Of a stretch of DNA of 64,000 nt, positions 1 through 13,249 are shown in pieces. This DNA is from Selenomonadaceae bacterium. GTDB taxonomy: Bacteria; Bacillota; Negativicutes; Selenomonadales; Selenomonadaceae. A program made the translations under genes and the position numbers. Where the stretch lies: positions 1 to 64,000 of the forward strand of contig JAGABT010000011.1 of the NCBI GenBank assembly GCA_017614505.1, given 5' to 3'. Under the pieces are notes generated by a model. It did not search any database. It was not told the origin of the DNA and was given only the letters and a program-made list of their open reading frames with translations. Position 1 is the stretch's first letter. Each line of letters opens with the position of its first letter.

Positions 1-116
1 ATATGTCGAGTAATAACTGACTCTATCTAAATCGAGGTTATCAATGTAACCCCGCACTTTCTTGCGAATGCACTGTTCAATTTTCAAGGAGCCCACTGAA
101 TTGATTCAGCCTGCGT

Positions 117-145
117 ATAATACTACCCTAAATCTGATTTGTCAA
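117..145 (-). promoter_or_regulatory. Strong leftward promoter, probable rRNA-operon leader
   Basis: On the minus strand TTGACA (145-140) is followed after exactly 17 bp by TATTAT (122-117). The transcript would run off the left edge of the window. Downstream of it the minus strand reads a TTGAAAATTGAACAG-like stretch (about 92-76), a type of sequence common in leaders and spacers of Firmicutes rRNA operons. I therefore infer that a 16S rRNA gene starts just outside the window, but no rRNA sequence is inside it. Confidence 0.6.
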
Positions 146-173
146 GCCCCCCAAAAAATTTTTTTTAAACGCC

Positions 174-278
174 GAAAGGAGCGCGCCATGGACGGCGCGC
201 CCGCCCGCCAGCTCGCATGGATGCGAGCGAAGCGGGCATGTTTTCTTTGCTACTTTCTTTTGCGCCAAAAGAAAGTAG
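174..278 (-). repeat. Mosaic palindromic 3'-end element, copy a
   Basis: Read on the minus strand it follows the folC stop codon within a few bases. It consists of a perfect 12-bp inverted repeat with a 5-base loop (278-250, ACTTTCTTTT arms), then CAAAGAAA, then a GCCCGC...GCGGGC hairpin and a GCGCGCC...GGCGCGC palindrome containing CCATGG. The same order of parts recurs eight more times in the window. Confidence 0.85.
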
Positions 279-281
279 ATT

Positions 282-1439
282 CTAAACTTCAAAATACTTT
301 CGCGCCGCGCCAATCAGATACAGCGAGCCCGCCACAATCTTAACATCGTCCGCAGATTTTTTTAGCAGCGCCACCGCGTCAGAAATTTTCTCAACGCCAA
401 TATTTTCAATCCCGCGCGAACTCAGCCGCTCACAGATAATTTCGGTTGAAGCCGCGCGCTCGGATTCCGGCGGCGTAACTATAACAAAATCGCCCGCGCG
501 AAACAAAATATCTATCATCGCGTCGAAATTCTTATCAGCCAGCACGCCAAAAATCCAGACGCGCCGCCCGCTCGGATAAATTTCGTCAAGACTTTCGCGC
601 AACGCCGCCGCTCCGTGCGGATTGTGAGCGCCGTCCAATATTACGCCGCCAATATTTTCAAAGCGCCCAGCCCATGTCACTCGCTCCAGCGCCGCAAAAA
701 TTTTCTCGTCAGCAATTTCCAAAACCCGCGCCGCCTGTATCGCAACCGCCGCGTTAAATTTTTGATACTCCCCGCGCAAATTTATTTTAACGTCGACCGG
801 CTCGCGGACTTCGTACAGCCGCGAATTTTTTTCCCGCGCGACCGCCCGAATTACTTCCAGCGCCTCGCCTGCCGCGCCCGTCACGCAAGGCACGCCCGCC
901 TTGATTATCCCCGCCTTGTTCAGCGCGATATTTTTTAAATCGCCGCCCAGCGTCTGCTCGTGCTCCAGCGCCACGTTCGTTATCACCGAGACCAGCGGCG
1001 TTATCACATTCGTCGAATCCCATAAGCCGCCTATTCCGACTTCGATGACCGCCATGTCGACTTTCCGCCGCGAAAAATATTCATACGCCGCCGCCGTCAA
1101 AACTTCAAAGTGCGACGCCGCTACTCCGCAGTTTTTCACCAGCTCAATCTGCGCCGCAAATTCTTCCTCGGAAATATTTTCCCCGTCAATCCGAATCCGC
1201 TCGCAGTAACTTTCCAAATGCGGCGAAGTAAAAAGACCGACGCGCCGCCCGTCAGCCTTCAAAATCTCCGCCAGCATCGCGCATACCGAGCCCTTGCCAT
1301 TCGTCCCAGTCACGTGCACCGTCGCATAATTCTTCTCAGGATTGCCCAGCGCCGACAGTATTTTTTCAATCCGCGCCAGCCCTGGCTTTATCCCGAAAAC
1401 CGTCAGCCCGTTCAGATATTTCAGCGCGTCGTCAAACAT
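282..1439 (-). CDS. folC: Folylpolyglutamate synthase / dihydrofolate synthase
   Basis: FolC is a cytoplasmic enzyme that adds glutamate to folates (and to dihydropteroate in bifunctional members) using ATP. The 385-residue product has the Mur-ligase-like P-loop GTNGKGS near residue 45, the LFTSPHL segment characteristic of FolC, and a conserved DGAHNP motif in the C-terminal domain. It is slightly shorter than most homologues (about 420-440 residues). It is the last gene of a minus-strand cluster starting at valS; the valS-folC neighbourhood is common in Firmicutes. The start ATG follows directly on the stop of the ATP-grasp gene, suggesting translational coupling. Mosaic element copy a follows the stop. 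Confidence 0.93.
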   Translation of the reverse strand: MFDDALKYLNGLTVFGIKPGLARIEKILSALGNPEKNYATVHVTGTNGKGSVCAMLAEILKADGRRVGLFTSPHLESYCERIRIDGENISEEEFAAQIELVKNCGVAASHFEVLTAAAYEYFSRRKVDMAVIEVGIGGLWDSTNVITPLVSVITNVALEHEQTLGGDLKNIALNKAGIIKAGVPCVTGAAGEALEVIRAVAREKNSRLYEVREPVDVKINLRGEYQKFNAAVAIQAARVLEIADEKIFAALERVTWAGRFENIGGVILDGAHNPHGAAALRESLDEIYPSGRRVWIFGVLADKNFDAMIDILFRAGDFVIVTPPESERAASTEIICERLSSRGIENIGVEKISDAVALLKKSADDVKIVAGSLYLIGAARKYFEV

Positions 1440-2708
1440 TCAATTCACCACCAGCGGCACGAAATATGCCTCCGTGCCTATGATTCTGTTTTGCGAAAAC
1501 CGGCAGAAAACCGCCGACGGCTCCGCTCCCAGCATGAAACAGCTCAGCGTGATAAATCCCGTGTGCCGCCCGCTGTCCGTAAGCACTTCAAATTCCGGCG
1601 CCTCTACAAATTCCTGATACATGAACTTTTCCGAATCCCGACAAATAATTTCGTCCAGCGCCTCCGGCTCGTTCTCAAAAACCGTCAAGCCGTCTCTGAC
1701 AATCGAAATATTTTTACCCTCGCGCCCCCAAATCGGCTTGCAGATAAATTCGCCAGCGCCCAAATCTTCGCCGTCGAAAAAGCTCGGCAGCATGTACCGC
1801 GCGATAATTTCATTTTCACGGAATGTGAAATAGCCGCCGTGCAAATGCAACTGCCACACCAGCGCCATGAACGCCTTGTTCTGCATGATTATCGCTTCCG
1901 GCGGGTTGAACAGCGCGAATTTCCCTTCCGCGTATCTTTGCAGGAACAGCACGCCCAGTTCTGAGCCGTCCGTCGCCGTTTCCTCGACCAGAATTTCCAT
2001 CGGGTGCAGTCGGTACAGCGCCGCCGCGTGCCGCCCGTCCGGCAAAAGTATTCCGCCTTCGTCTACCGCTAAATCGTAGAACGATACAAATTCCACGTCG
2101 CCCGCTATCGAATCCCGCCGCAGCAGGTTCATCAGATAATTCGTCGTGCCGAAATCTTCAACATAATCATCGAAGCACGAAAATACGAACGGTCGCTCCC
2201 GACTGAAACTGCCGCCGCCAAGATTAATCCGCGCCGGAGAAATCTGCCGCTTGATATTCTTCAGAAAATCCGCCAAATCATTTTCCGCGCCGAAATTCGG
2301 ATTCTCCACGCCAAAACTGTCCGCCGCTATCTGATTCGCGTAGTACGCTTCGATTATCCCGCACGGCGTGTCGGCGTTAATTTCCACAACCTTCAGCTCG
2401 CCGCCCTGCGTCAGTACGAAGTCGAACCGCGCCAGCCACGTCGATAAATTAAGCGCGTTCGGTATGTTGAGGAACGGTACCAGCTTCGGCGGAATTTCCA
2501 TTTGCTCCTGAAAATCCCTCGGCGCCCGCTGGAAGATTTTTACCGCCTTTTCAAAAATCGCGAAAAGCTCACGGCTCGCCTCGCGCATTTCGGCATAAAA
2601 ATCCCGCTCAAAACTCAGCGCTGTAAGCGCCGGATAACGGTCGGGGTAATCGCCGTACTGCACAAACGGCATAATTTTTCTGTCAATCAAATCAATGTAC
2701 GTCGCCAT
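1440..2708 (-). CDS. Glutathionylspermidine synthase-like ATP-grasp protein (YgiC/YjfC type)
   Basis: About 422 residues. It matches the C-terminal amidase-less half of glutathionylspermidine synthase: the EINADTPCGIIEA segment near residue 130, the ATP-grasp KPIWGREGKNI segment, and a C-terminal YQEF...G..TGF...A.FVPLVV pattern. Family members form an amide bond with ATP, but the substrate of the YgiC branch is not established. I start it at the ATG at 2708, because GTAGGTGA is its ribosome binding site; the upstream GTG at 2717 lies inside that site. It sits immediately after a lipoprotein gene that resembles YgiB, so the pair mirrors the enterobacterial ygiB-ygiC pair. Cotranscribed with valS and folC. 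Confidence 0.8.
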   Translation of the reverse strand: MATYIDLIDRKIMPFVQYGDYPDRYPALTALSFERDFYAEMREASRELFAIFEKAVKIFQRAPRDFQEQMEIPPKLVPFLNIPNALNLSTWLARFDFVLTQGGELKVVEINADTPCGIIEAYYANQIAADSFGVENPNFGAENDLADFLKNIKRQISPARINLGGGSFSRERPFVFSCFDDYVEDFGTTNYLMNLLRRDSIAGDVEFVSFYDLAVDEGGILLPDGRHAAALYRLHPMEILVEETATDGSELGVLFLQRYAEGKFALFNPPEAIIMQNKAFMALVWQLHLHGGYFTFRENEIIARYMLPSFFDGEDLGAGEFICKPIWGREGKNISIVRDGLTVFENEPEALDEIICRDSEKFMYQEFVEAPEFEVLTDSGRHTGFITLSCFMLGAEPSAVFCRFSQNRIIGTEAYFVPLVVN

Positions 2709-2717
2709 AATTTTCAC

Positions 2718-3284
2718 CTACGAAACAGCTGAGGTACCCGCCCGCGCGCCCGCGCCGCCAAAGCCGGTTTTCGCAAAACTGTCGCTGGGACTGGAACTTG
2801 ACGCGGCAGGCTTTGAAAGGTTGACGCCGCCGGAATTTGAACTCGAACTCGAACGCGCCGCCGTACCAGCGCCCGCACTGCTGCCGGAAATTCTTTCGTC
2901 ACGCCTGACGGGCTCGTTGACGGTATAGCGGTTGCGCGAAGAATCCCACGTGCCGCCGCCGGAATTTGAAAGCCCGTGGAAAAGAAAGTAGCCCGCCGCC
3001 ATTCCTGCAAGCAGTCCCGCCGTACCAGACACAAAATCCAGCGAGCCGTCTTCTTCGCGCCGAAATGTCACCGCCCTGCCGTCGTCGTAGCGCGCGGTCT
3101 CGGTGCCGTCGCCGTTGTCAATCAGCGTGTACTCAACGCCGCTATCGTCCGTGAGGCGCTGCCCCGCCAGTTTGGTTTGAGTCTCCGGCGCGGACTGTTC
3201 AACGCTTTCTTCGGTATTGTCGCCGCAACCTGAAATTAAAAGCGCGGTCGCCAGAAACGCGCCGACCAGATATTTTTCCTTCAT
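2718..3284 (-). CDS. YgiB-like lipoprotein, Ser/Gly-rich tail
   Basis: A 188-residue predicted lipoprotein: a short lysine-containing N-region, a hydrophobic stretch and the lipobox LISGC (Cys about 20). The middle holds a glycine-rich hydrophobic segment (GLLAGMAAGYFLFHGL). The C-terminal third is low-complexity Ser/Gly/Ala with a GGFGG-like patch. That layout (lipobox, glycine-rich hydrophobic segment, Ser-rich tail) resembles YgiB/DUF1190, and the next gene is a YgiC-like ATP-grasp protein, as in enterobacteria. Family assignment rests on architecture and context, not on strong sequence identity. Located 3 bases after valS, so in its operon. Function unknown. Confidence 0.7.
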   Translation of the reverse strand: MKEKYLVGAFLATALLISGCGDNTEESVEQSAPETQTKLAGQRLTDDSGVEYTLIDNGDGTETARYDDGRAVTFRREEDGSLDFVSGTAGLLAGMAAGYFLFHGLSNSGGGTWDSSRNRYTVNEPVRRDERISGSSAGAGTAARSSSSSNSGGVNLSKPAASSSSPSDSFAKTGFGGAGARAGTSAVS

Positions 3285-3287
3285 GGC

Positions 3288-5912
<2,625 letters not shown>

Positions 5913-5942
5913 ATTGATTCCTCCAATAAAAAAATCTGCCAC

Positions 5943-5971
5943 ATTTTAAACCGTAGCAGAAATTTTTTCAA
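5943..5971 (-). promoter_or_regulatory. Promoter of valS
   Basis: On the minus strand TTGAAA (5971-5966), a 17-bp spacer and TAAAAT (5948-5943), about 31 bases before the TTG start. A hairpin that looks like a terminator (CTGCTAC...GTGGCAG followed by seven T) overlaps the -10 box, so it is unlikely to be transcribed in full from this promoter. Confidence 0.6.
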
Positions 5972-5997
5972 CGTTTTTTAGCGGCGCCAAGACATGA

Positions 5998-6855
5998 GCT
6001 AGCGCTCCTGTTCGCCGCCGCTCGACGATAACCGCCAGCTTCGGCGAATCGCTCAAAGGCGGTACGCGGGTTGCGCGCGACCGTGAGGGCAGGAACATTC
6101 GCATACCGGCGGAGATGAACTACGCCGACTGGAAGCGCGTGTACATCGACAGGACGCTGACGTTGAAGGAATGGAAAAATCGGCGCGAACGTGGTAAAAT
6201 GGGCACAGCAGATAAGCCGCAATGGCGCCCTAAAAACAAGAACAATATTTTAAAGAAGGACGAATACAAAAAACTTCGCGAATTTGCTCAAGCGAATGGC
6301 ATTGATTTATCTGGCGTCAAGAATTTTGACGGTTCACCGGACACTATCAGAGAGGCTATACAAACGCGAATCGATTTGCGCTCGAAATTCCCTGACGTAG
6401 CCGACGAAAAGCACAAATTAACGTTGGGACTGACAAGTCATTTGAGAGCCGAAGATTTTGCAAGCACTAACGGGCGTGTTATTGAGCTGAACGAAAACGC
6501 CTACCGCGATGTTAAATTACTACACGATGAATACCAAAAATCGGTTAATAAAGGCTGGTTTGTGAAAGGCACCGATTATCGGGCGATAATTCATCACGAG
6601 TTCGGGCATACCGTGGCTGACGTATACAAAATCGACCCACTGAAAATTGCCTGTGAAATTACAGGGCTAAGTCGGTTGCGAGTAATTGATTTTGTAAAAG
6701 AACATCTTTCTAAATACGCGGGAGAATTTAAAAATGGGCAAGAAATAATTGCCGAGGTTTTTGCCGATATGACGACAGCTAATCCTGATGAGTTTAGTCT
6801 CAAATTTTACGATAAAGTTTTAGAAATTGTTGGAGGTAAAGGCAATGAGCAATGA
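5998..6855 (+). pseudogene. Truncated MuF-type phage head protein with zinc-metallopeptidase C-terminal domain
   Basis: The open frame begins after a stop at 5995 and reads IRIPAEMNYADWKRVYIDR at about 6097-6153, the typical end of the SPP1 gp7/MuF minor head protein domain. The rest of that domain is missing upstream. It continues without a break into about 215 residues ending in a domain with HHEFGH (HExxH; 161-165 counted from the ATG at 6115) and a downstream EIIAEVFADM segment that could give the third zinc ligand. MuF domains joined to variable C-terminal toxin domains are a known polymorphic-toxin architecture of Firmicutes prophages. Translation could restart at the ATG at 6115 and yield 246 residues, so the peptidase part may still be made. 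Zincin assignment is from the motif; toxicity is inferred. Confidence 0.7.
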
Positions 6856-7027
6856 GCGGCAGATGTCAATCAAAGATAGTGACTGCATGGACTGGATGGA
6901 CGATAAGTCCTGGTACTATATCGACGACGAGCGCGACAGATTTGTGCTGACCGGCAATGCACCCGAAGAAGCGAGGCGTAGCTTTGAAAAATGGAAGCGC
7001 ATTAACAACGTTGATTGGGACGATTAA
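6845..7027 (+). CDS. Small acidic protein, possible immunity partner of the MuF peptidase
   Basis: A 60-residue acidic protein rich in Asp, Trp and Met; no family recognised. Its ATG overlaps the end of the peptidase gene by 11 bases and follows GGAGGT at a good distance, so the two are translationally coupled. An acidic small protein coded directly after a toxin-like domain is the usual layout of a toxin-immunity pair, which is the only reason for the suggested role. It could instead be an ordinary prophage gene. Confidence 0.6.
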   Translation: MSNERQMSIKDSDCMDWMDDKSWYYIDDERDRFVLTGNAPEEARRSFEKWKRINNVDWDD

Positions 7028-7043
7028 TAAGGAGAATTTTGCA

Positions 7044-7412
7044 GTGAATACGACAGTGATAGAATCTGAAGCCGACGCCAAACTTGTAGAATTCAGCGAG
7101 CAGGAACTCCATTGCATAGCACGAATGTTGCAAAGTTATTTTTTCAGTGGCAACGACTTGAATACTCGCGAAGGGAAACCTTTGTACGGCTGCACGTTTT
7201 GCAAATTTCAGCGTTCTTGCCTGGCTGACCCTAAATCTACACATTGGGCTGTAATGAAAAAACTACAGAAGGCGACTGGCGTGGATTTGAGGAATGGAAT
7301 GGGGAGGCAGTTGCCGTTCTCAGAATTTCCGTACCAAAAGTTTCTAGTGAATGCTAATGATGAGATTCGCGCTGAGTTTAAGGAATATGCCGACCAAATC
7401 TTTTCCCAATAA
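7044..7412 (+). CDS. Hypothetical phage-associated protein with CxxC motif
   Basis: 122 residues from the GTG at 7044, preceded by AAGGAG. It contains a GCTFC..QRSC cysteine cluster near residues 50-60 that could bind metal, and a charged C-terminus. Sixteen bases after the acidic gene and in the same direction, so part of the same phage-derived unit. No function can be assigned. Its 3' end overlaps a gene on the opposite strand by 35 bases. Confidence 0.6.
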   Translation: MNTTVIESEADAKLVEFSEQELHCIARMLQSYFFSGNDLNTREGKPLYGCTFCKFQRSCLADPKSTHWAVMKKLQKATGVDLRNGMGRQLPFSEFPYQKFLVNANDEIRAEFKEYADQIFSQ

Positions 7413-7599
7413 GCCTAGCCATGATAGGGCAGAACCCGTTGTTCAGTTTCGCTCGCTGGCAAAATTCTTCATCTTCGCACGTCTTGGAACCCATAAATTT
7501 ATCTTCGAACCCATATTCTCGGTCGAAATCTATTTCAAACTTACGAGTTTCATTAAACTCAGGGCAATCCTCGTAGTAGCATTTCGTTATTATACTCAT
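7378..7599 (-). CDS. Small cysteine-rich protein
   Basis: 73 residues with seven cysteines spaced as C-x(5)-C...C-x(5)-C...C, possibly a small metal-binding protein. The ribosome binding site is near-ideal (AAAGGAGGTGAAAAGAT then ATG at 7599), which supports translation despite the convergent 35-base overlap with the plus-strand gene ending at 7412. No family recognised. Probably another remnant of the phage-derived block. The 235 bases between it and trpS hold a terminator and no gene that I can see. Confidence 0.6.
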   Translation of the reverse strand: MSIITKCYYEDCPEFNETRKFEIDFDREYGFEDKFMGSKTCEDEEFCQRAKLNNGFCPIMARLIGKRFGRHIP

Positions 7600-7791
7600 A
7601 TCTTTTCACCTCCTTTCATTAAAATTCAATCACAGCGCCGACGACGCTATCCGCTCAACTGACATGGAATACTACCAGTACACTCGACCACAGGACAACG
7701 CCTCGCTGCAGGCGATGTGAAATGTTTTTCGTCAGAAAAATGTTTCCAGCGGCTGCCATTATACCACAAAATTGCCTGTGCAAATCAAAAA

Positions 7792-7817
7792 CGCCTCCGC
7801 TATTGGAGGCGCTCTTT
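7792..7817 (-). terminator. Terminator after trpS (bidirectional)
   Basis: CGCCTCC (7792-7798), a six-base loop and GGAGGCG (7805-7811) form a 7-bp GC-rich stem flanked by T-rich tracts on both strands. It lies 21 bases past the trpS stop and can end transcription from either side. Confidence 0.8.
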
Positions 7818-7837
7818 TTATTTTATTCCGAGTTTAA

Positions 7838-10256
<2,419 letters not shown>

Positions 10257-10306
10257 ACCAAGCCTCCTCGTGAAAATAAATTTACAAGTTGAAGCGCCAC
10301 ATGGAC

Positions 10307-10478
10307 GCACGCACTTAAGAGGCGCCCTATGGACGCACGCGCTTAAGAAGCGCGCCATGGACGCACGCGCTTAAGAGGCGCCCCATGGACGGGGCGCCGC
10401 CCGTCACCAGTCGCCGGAAGCGACTGCTGCGGGCAAGCTTTCTTTGGTTACTTTCTTTCTCGAAAGAAAGTGACATAA
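10307..10478 (-). repeat. Mosaic palindromic 3'-end element, copy b (three tandem 28-bp units)
   Basis: On the minus strand it follows the amino-acid permease stop and precedes the amidase. The parts are an ACTTTCTTT...AAAGAAAGT hairpin, the GCCCGC-type hairpin, the GGGGCGCC palindrome, and then three consecutive versions of a 28-bp unit containing CTTAAGCGCGTGCGTCCATG. This is the copy with the most 28-bp units in the window. Confidence 0.85.
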
Positions 10479-10489
10479 AAACGAAAACC

Positions 10490-11134
10490 TCAAGTTTCAT
10501 AAGAGCCGTAGCGCTGTTCGAGCTTTTTGAACGCCCAGGTTAAAACCGCCGTCATGACGAGATAGAACGCCGCGGCGATAACAAAAGGCGTCATATCAAA
10601 TTCGCGCTGGACGATTGTACGGGCGACGCGCAGAAGGTCGTTCATTGCCAGAATGTAAATCAGCGACGTGTCTTTGACCAAGTTAATTGTTTCATTGGAA
10701 ATTGGCGGCAGCACGACGCGCAGAACCTGCGGGAAAATGACGTGGCGCATCATCTGCCAGTGCTTTAAGCCCAGCGCTTTTGCGGCTTCATACTGCCCTC
10801 GCGGTATCGCCTGTATTCCTGCGCGGAAAATTTCTGCAAAGTACGCCGCGTAGTTCAGCGTGAACGCCAGCAGCGCCGCCGCTATATCCGGCAGTTTTAT
10901 CCCGACCATCGGCAGCGCGAAGTACACGAACAAAAGCTGGAGCATGAGCGGCGTCCCGCGCATTAGCCAGACGTAAAACTCCATCAAATATCGGAGCGGC
11001 GCGAAAGTTGAAATGCGTCCCAGCGCCGCCAGCGCTCCTATCGGCAGGCTCAGTGCCAAAGTTACTACGAAAATCGTGAGTGTGACTTCTGCGCCCTGCA
11101 AAATCTGGAGCGTCATGTTCAGGAATTTTTCCAT
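10490..11134 (-). CDS. Polar amino acid ABC transporter permease (HisM/GlnP family)
   Basis: 214-residue inner-membrane protein with about five membrane segments and the EAA loop (EAAKALGLKHWQMMRHVIFPQVLRV, about residues 135-160) that contacts the ATPase. Upstream is the cognate binding lipoprotein, three bases away. No ATPase gene follows in the window, so the ATPase is either encoded elsewhere or shared. Substrate cannot be told from the sequence; the family takes up polar amino acids. Followed by mosaic element copy b. Confidence 0.9.
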   Translation of the reverse strand: MEKFLNMTLQILQGAEVTLTIFVVTLALSLPIGALAALGRISTFAPLRYLMEFYVWLMRGTPLMLQLLFVYFALPMVGIKLPDIAAALLAFTLNYAAYFAEIFRAGIQAIPRGQYEAAKALGLKHWQMMRHVIFPQVLRVVLPPISNETINLVKDTSLIYILAMNDLLRVARTIVQREFDMTPFVIAAAFYLVMTAVLTWAFKKLEQRYGSYET

Positions 11135-11137
11135 CGA

Positions 11138-11932
11138 TTATTTTTTAATCAGGTCGGCGCCGAACCACTGCTCGGAAATTTTCTTAGCCGTGCCGTCCGC
11201 AACAACTTCATCGAAGGATTTCTGAACTTCGTCGCGCAGGGCGGTGTTTTCCTTAGCGAAGGCAATGCCAAATTCGCTGACGGGACCGACGACAACTTCC
11301 AGCGCCATCATTTTATCGGGGTGCTTAGCCATGTAGTAGCGCCCGACGATTTCGTCGCAGACAACCGCGTCAAGCCTGCCGTTATCCAAATCCATGAACG
11401 CGCTGATATAATCGCCGTAGGTTTTAAATTCCTTGAGGCTGGTCAAAAGAGCTTCGTTGCCCATGATGTAAGCTTCGGCAGTGGAGCCAGCCTGCGTGCC
11501 GACGGCTTTGTTAGCAAGGTCAGCTTCCGCGCGAATACCCTGGTCGTCGCCGGCGTTCACGAAAACAATCTGGCGGTTATCCATGTAGGGCTTGCTGAAA
11601 AGCATATTTTCCTGACGTTCGGGCGTGATGTCGAGACCGTTCCAGAGAATGTCGATTCTGCCGGAGGCGAGTTCAGCTTCCTTGCTGCTCCAGTCGATAG
11701 CCTTGAACTCAACTTCGCGGTTCATGCGCTTGGTAGTTTCCTTGGCAAGGTCAACGTCAAAGCCAACAATCTGGTTGCTATCATCTTTAAAGCCCATTGG
11801 CGGGTACTCGTCGTCAAGACCAATGACGATTTTTTTGTTGGTGTCATTTGCCGCAGGGGCATCGGAGCCGCCGCCGCAGCCGGTAATGAGCATTGAAGCG
11901 GTGAGCAGTGCCGTTAGGAAAAACTTTTTCAT
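11138..11932 (-). CDS. Amino acid ABC transporter substrate-binding lipoprotein
   Basis: 264 residues with a signal peptide and lipobox (ITGC, Cys about 19), then a type II periplasmic-binding fold of the SBP_bac_3 family. Typical segments are the EYPPMGF near residue 45, VGFDVDLA, the DILWNGLDITPERQ region, and QAGSTAE. It delivers an amino acid to the permease encoded three bases downstream. Two adjacent starts are possible (TTG 11935, ATG 11932); GGGAG fits either, and I prefer the ATG. Confidence 0.92.
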   Translation of the reverse strand: MKKFFLTALLTASMLITGCGGGSDAPAANDTNKKIVIGLDDEYPPMGFKDDSNQIVGFDVDLAKETTKRMNREVEFKAIDWSSKEAELASGRIDILWNGLDITPERQENMLFSKPYMDNRQIVFVNAGDDQGIRAEADLANKAVGTQAGSTAEAYIMGNEALLTSLKEFKTYGDYISAFMDLDNGRLDAVVCDEIVGRYYMAKHPDKMMALEVVVGPVSEFGIAFAKENTALRDEVQKSFDEVVADGTAKKISEQWFGADLIKK

Positions 11933-12099
11933 CAAGATAAACTCCCTTTCGTTTGCAAGATATTCAAGCGTTTAAATATTCGGCAGGGTACTTGCTTATT
12001 CCTGCAGAATTTCCGCTGCGCATTTCGTAACGCGTGATATGAATTTTACAGCATAGCCGGAAAAAGTTCAAGATATTTTTCTGGAGAAAAAATAAAGCG

Positions 12100-12128
12100 T
12101 GGACATTGGCGGCGGAAAAAGTTAAAAT
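12100..12128 (+). promoter_or_regulatory. Promoter of the liv operon
   Basis: TGGACA (12100-12105), a 17-bp spacer and TAAAAT (12123-12128), about 32 bases before the livH start. Confidence 0.55.
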
Positions 12129-12160
12129 CTGCGTTGATGAATTTCACGGGAGGTTTTGAA

Positions 12161-13048
12161 ATGGATTTTTTCCACCAACTTATCCAGCAGTTGATTAACG
12201 GCGTCAGCCTGGGCAGTATCTACGCCCTAATCGCGCTGGGGTACACAATGATTTACGGAATTATCAAGTTGATTAACTTTGCGCACGGCGATATTTACAT
12301 GGTCGGCGCGTATCTGGGATTTTTCGGCGTGACGGTAGCGGGCTTGTCGATTTTTCCGGCACTGCTAATTTCAATGTTCGTGACGGGATGTCTGGGAATG
12401 GTCGTCGAGAAACTGGCGTATAAGCCGCTGAGACACGCGCCGAGAATTTCGCTGTTAATCACGGCGATTGGCGTATCGTTTTTCCTTGAGTATGCGGGAA
12501 TGTATTTCGTAACGGCAACGCCGCGGACTTTCCCTGACACGGGCTTGAATTTCGCCTTCAGCGTGGCGGGATTCATAATCAACGGGCAGCAGGTCATGAT
12601 TTTCGCGATAACGATAATTTTAATGGCGCTGTTGACGTACATCGTCCAGAAAACGAAACTCGGCAAGGCAATGCGCGCGGCGAGCTTCGACACGGAGACC
12701 GCGCAGCTCATGGGGATTGACTCCGACCGCGTAATTTCAATGACATTTTTCATCGGGTCGAGTTTAGCGGCGGCGGCTGGCGTACTCGTCGGCGTCTACT
12801 ACAACACGATTGATCCGCTCATGGGAATAATGCCTGGCTTGAAGGCGTTCGTGGCAGCGGTACTCGGCGGGATTGGGATTTTGCCTGGCGCGGTTGTCGG
12901 AGGAATAATTCTCGGCGTGATAGAGGCGCTGGTTGCGGGGTTCTTATCTTCGACGTTCCGTGACGCGGCGGCGTTTGCAATTTTGATTCTGGTTTTGCTC
13001 GTCAAGCCTTCGGGGCTCTTCGGTAAAAATACTAACGAGAAGGTTTGA
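12161..13048 (+). CDS. livH: Branched-chain amino acid ABC transporter permease LivH
   Basis: Inner-membrane permease of the leucine/isoleucine/valine uptake system. 295 residues from the ATG at 12161, chosen because CGGGAGG lies nine bases before it; the upstream in-frame ATG at 12134 has no such site. It has the family hallmarks GVSLGSIYALIALGYTMIYG near the start, NFAHGD, and a C-terminal GGIGILPGAVVGGI loop, with about eight membrane segments. First of four liv genes on the plus strand; no livJ/livK binding-protein gene lies in the cluster. Followed by mosaic element copy c. Confidence 0.94.
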   Translation: MDFFHQLIQQLINGVSLGSIYALIALGYTMIYGIIKLINFAHGDIYMVGAYLGFFGVTVAGLSIFPALLISMFVTGCLGMVVEKLAYKPLRHAPRISLLITAIGVSFFLEYAGMYFVTATPRTFPDTGLNFAFSVAGFIINGQQVMIFAITIILMALLTYIVQKTKLGKAMRAASFDTETAQLMGIDSDRVISMTFFIGSSLAAAAGVLVGVYYNTIDPLMGIMPGLKAFVAAVLGGIGILPGAVVGGIILGVIEALVAGFLSSTFRDAAAFAILILVLLVKPSGLFGKNTNEKV

Positions 13049-13049
13049 G

Positions 13050-13212
13050 TTGTGCTTAACTTTCTTTCTGGTGCAGAAAGAAAGTTACAAAGAAAGACAG
13101 CCCGCTGCATTCGCATCCGGCGAATGGCGCGGGCGGCCGCCCGTCCTTGGGCGGCCTCTAATCCGTCCATGGGGCGCTTCTTAAGCGCGTGCGTCCATGG
13201 GGCGCCTCTTTA
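13050..13212 (+). repeat. Mosaic palindromic 3'-end element, copy c
   Basis: Begins right after the livH stop. AACTTTCTTTCTGG...CAGAAAGAAAGTT hairpin, CAAAGAAA, a CCCGCTGCATTCG...CGCGGGC hairpin, a GGCCGCCC palindrome and a copy of the 28-bp unit ending in CCATGGGGCGCCTCTTT. It lies inside the liv operon, between livH and livM. Confidence 0.85.
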
Positions 13213-13249
13213 AACGTATTTAAAAATTTTAACGGGAAAGTGTGAGGAA

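Noticed and set aside
5931..5957. Terminator or attenuator hairpin before valS
   Set aside because: The hairpin loop contains the -10 box of the valS promoter, so it would not be transcribed whole from it.
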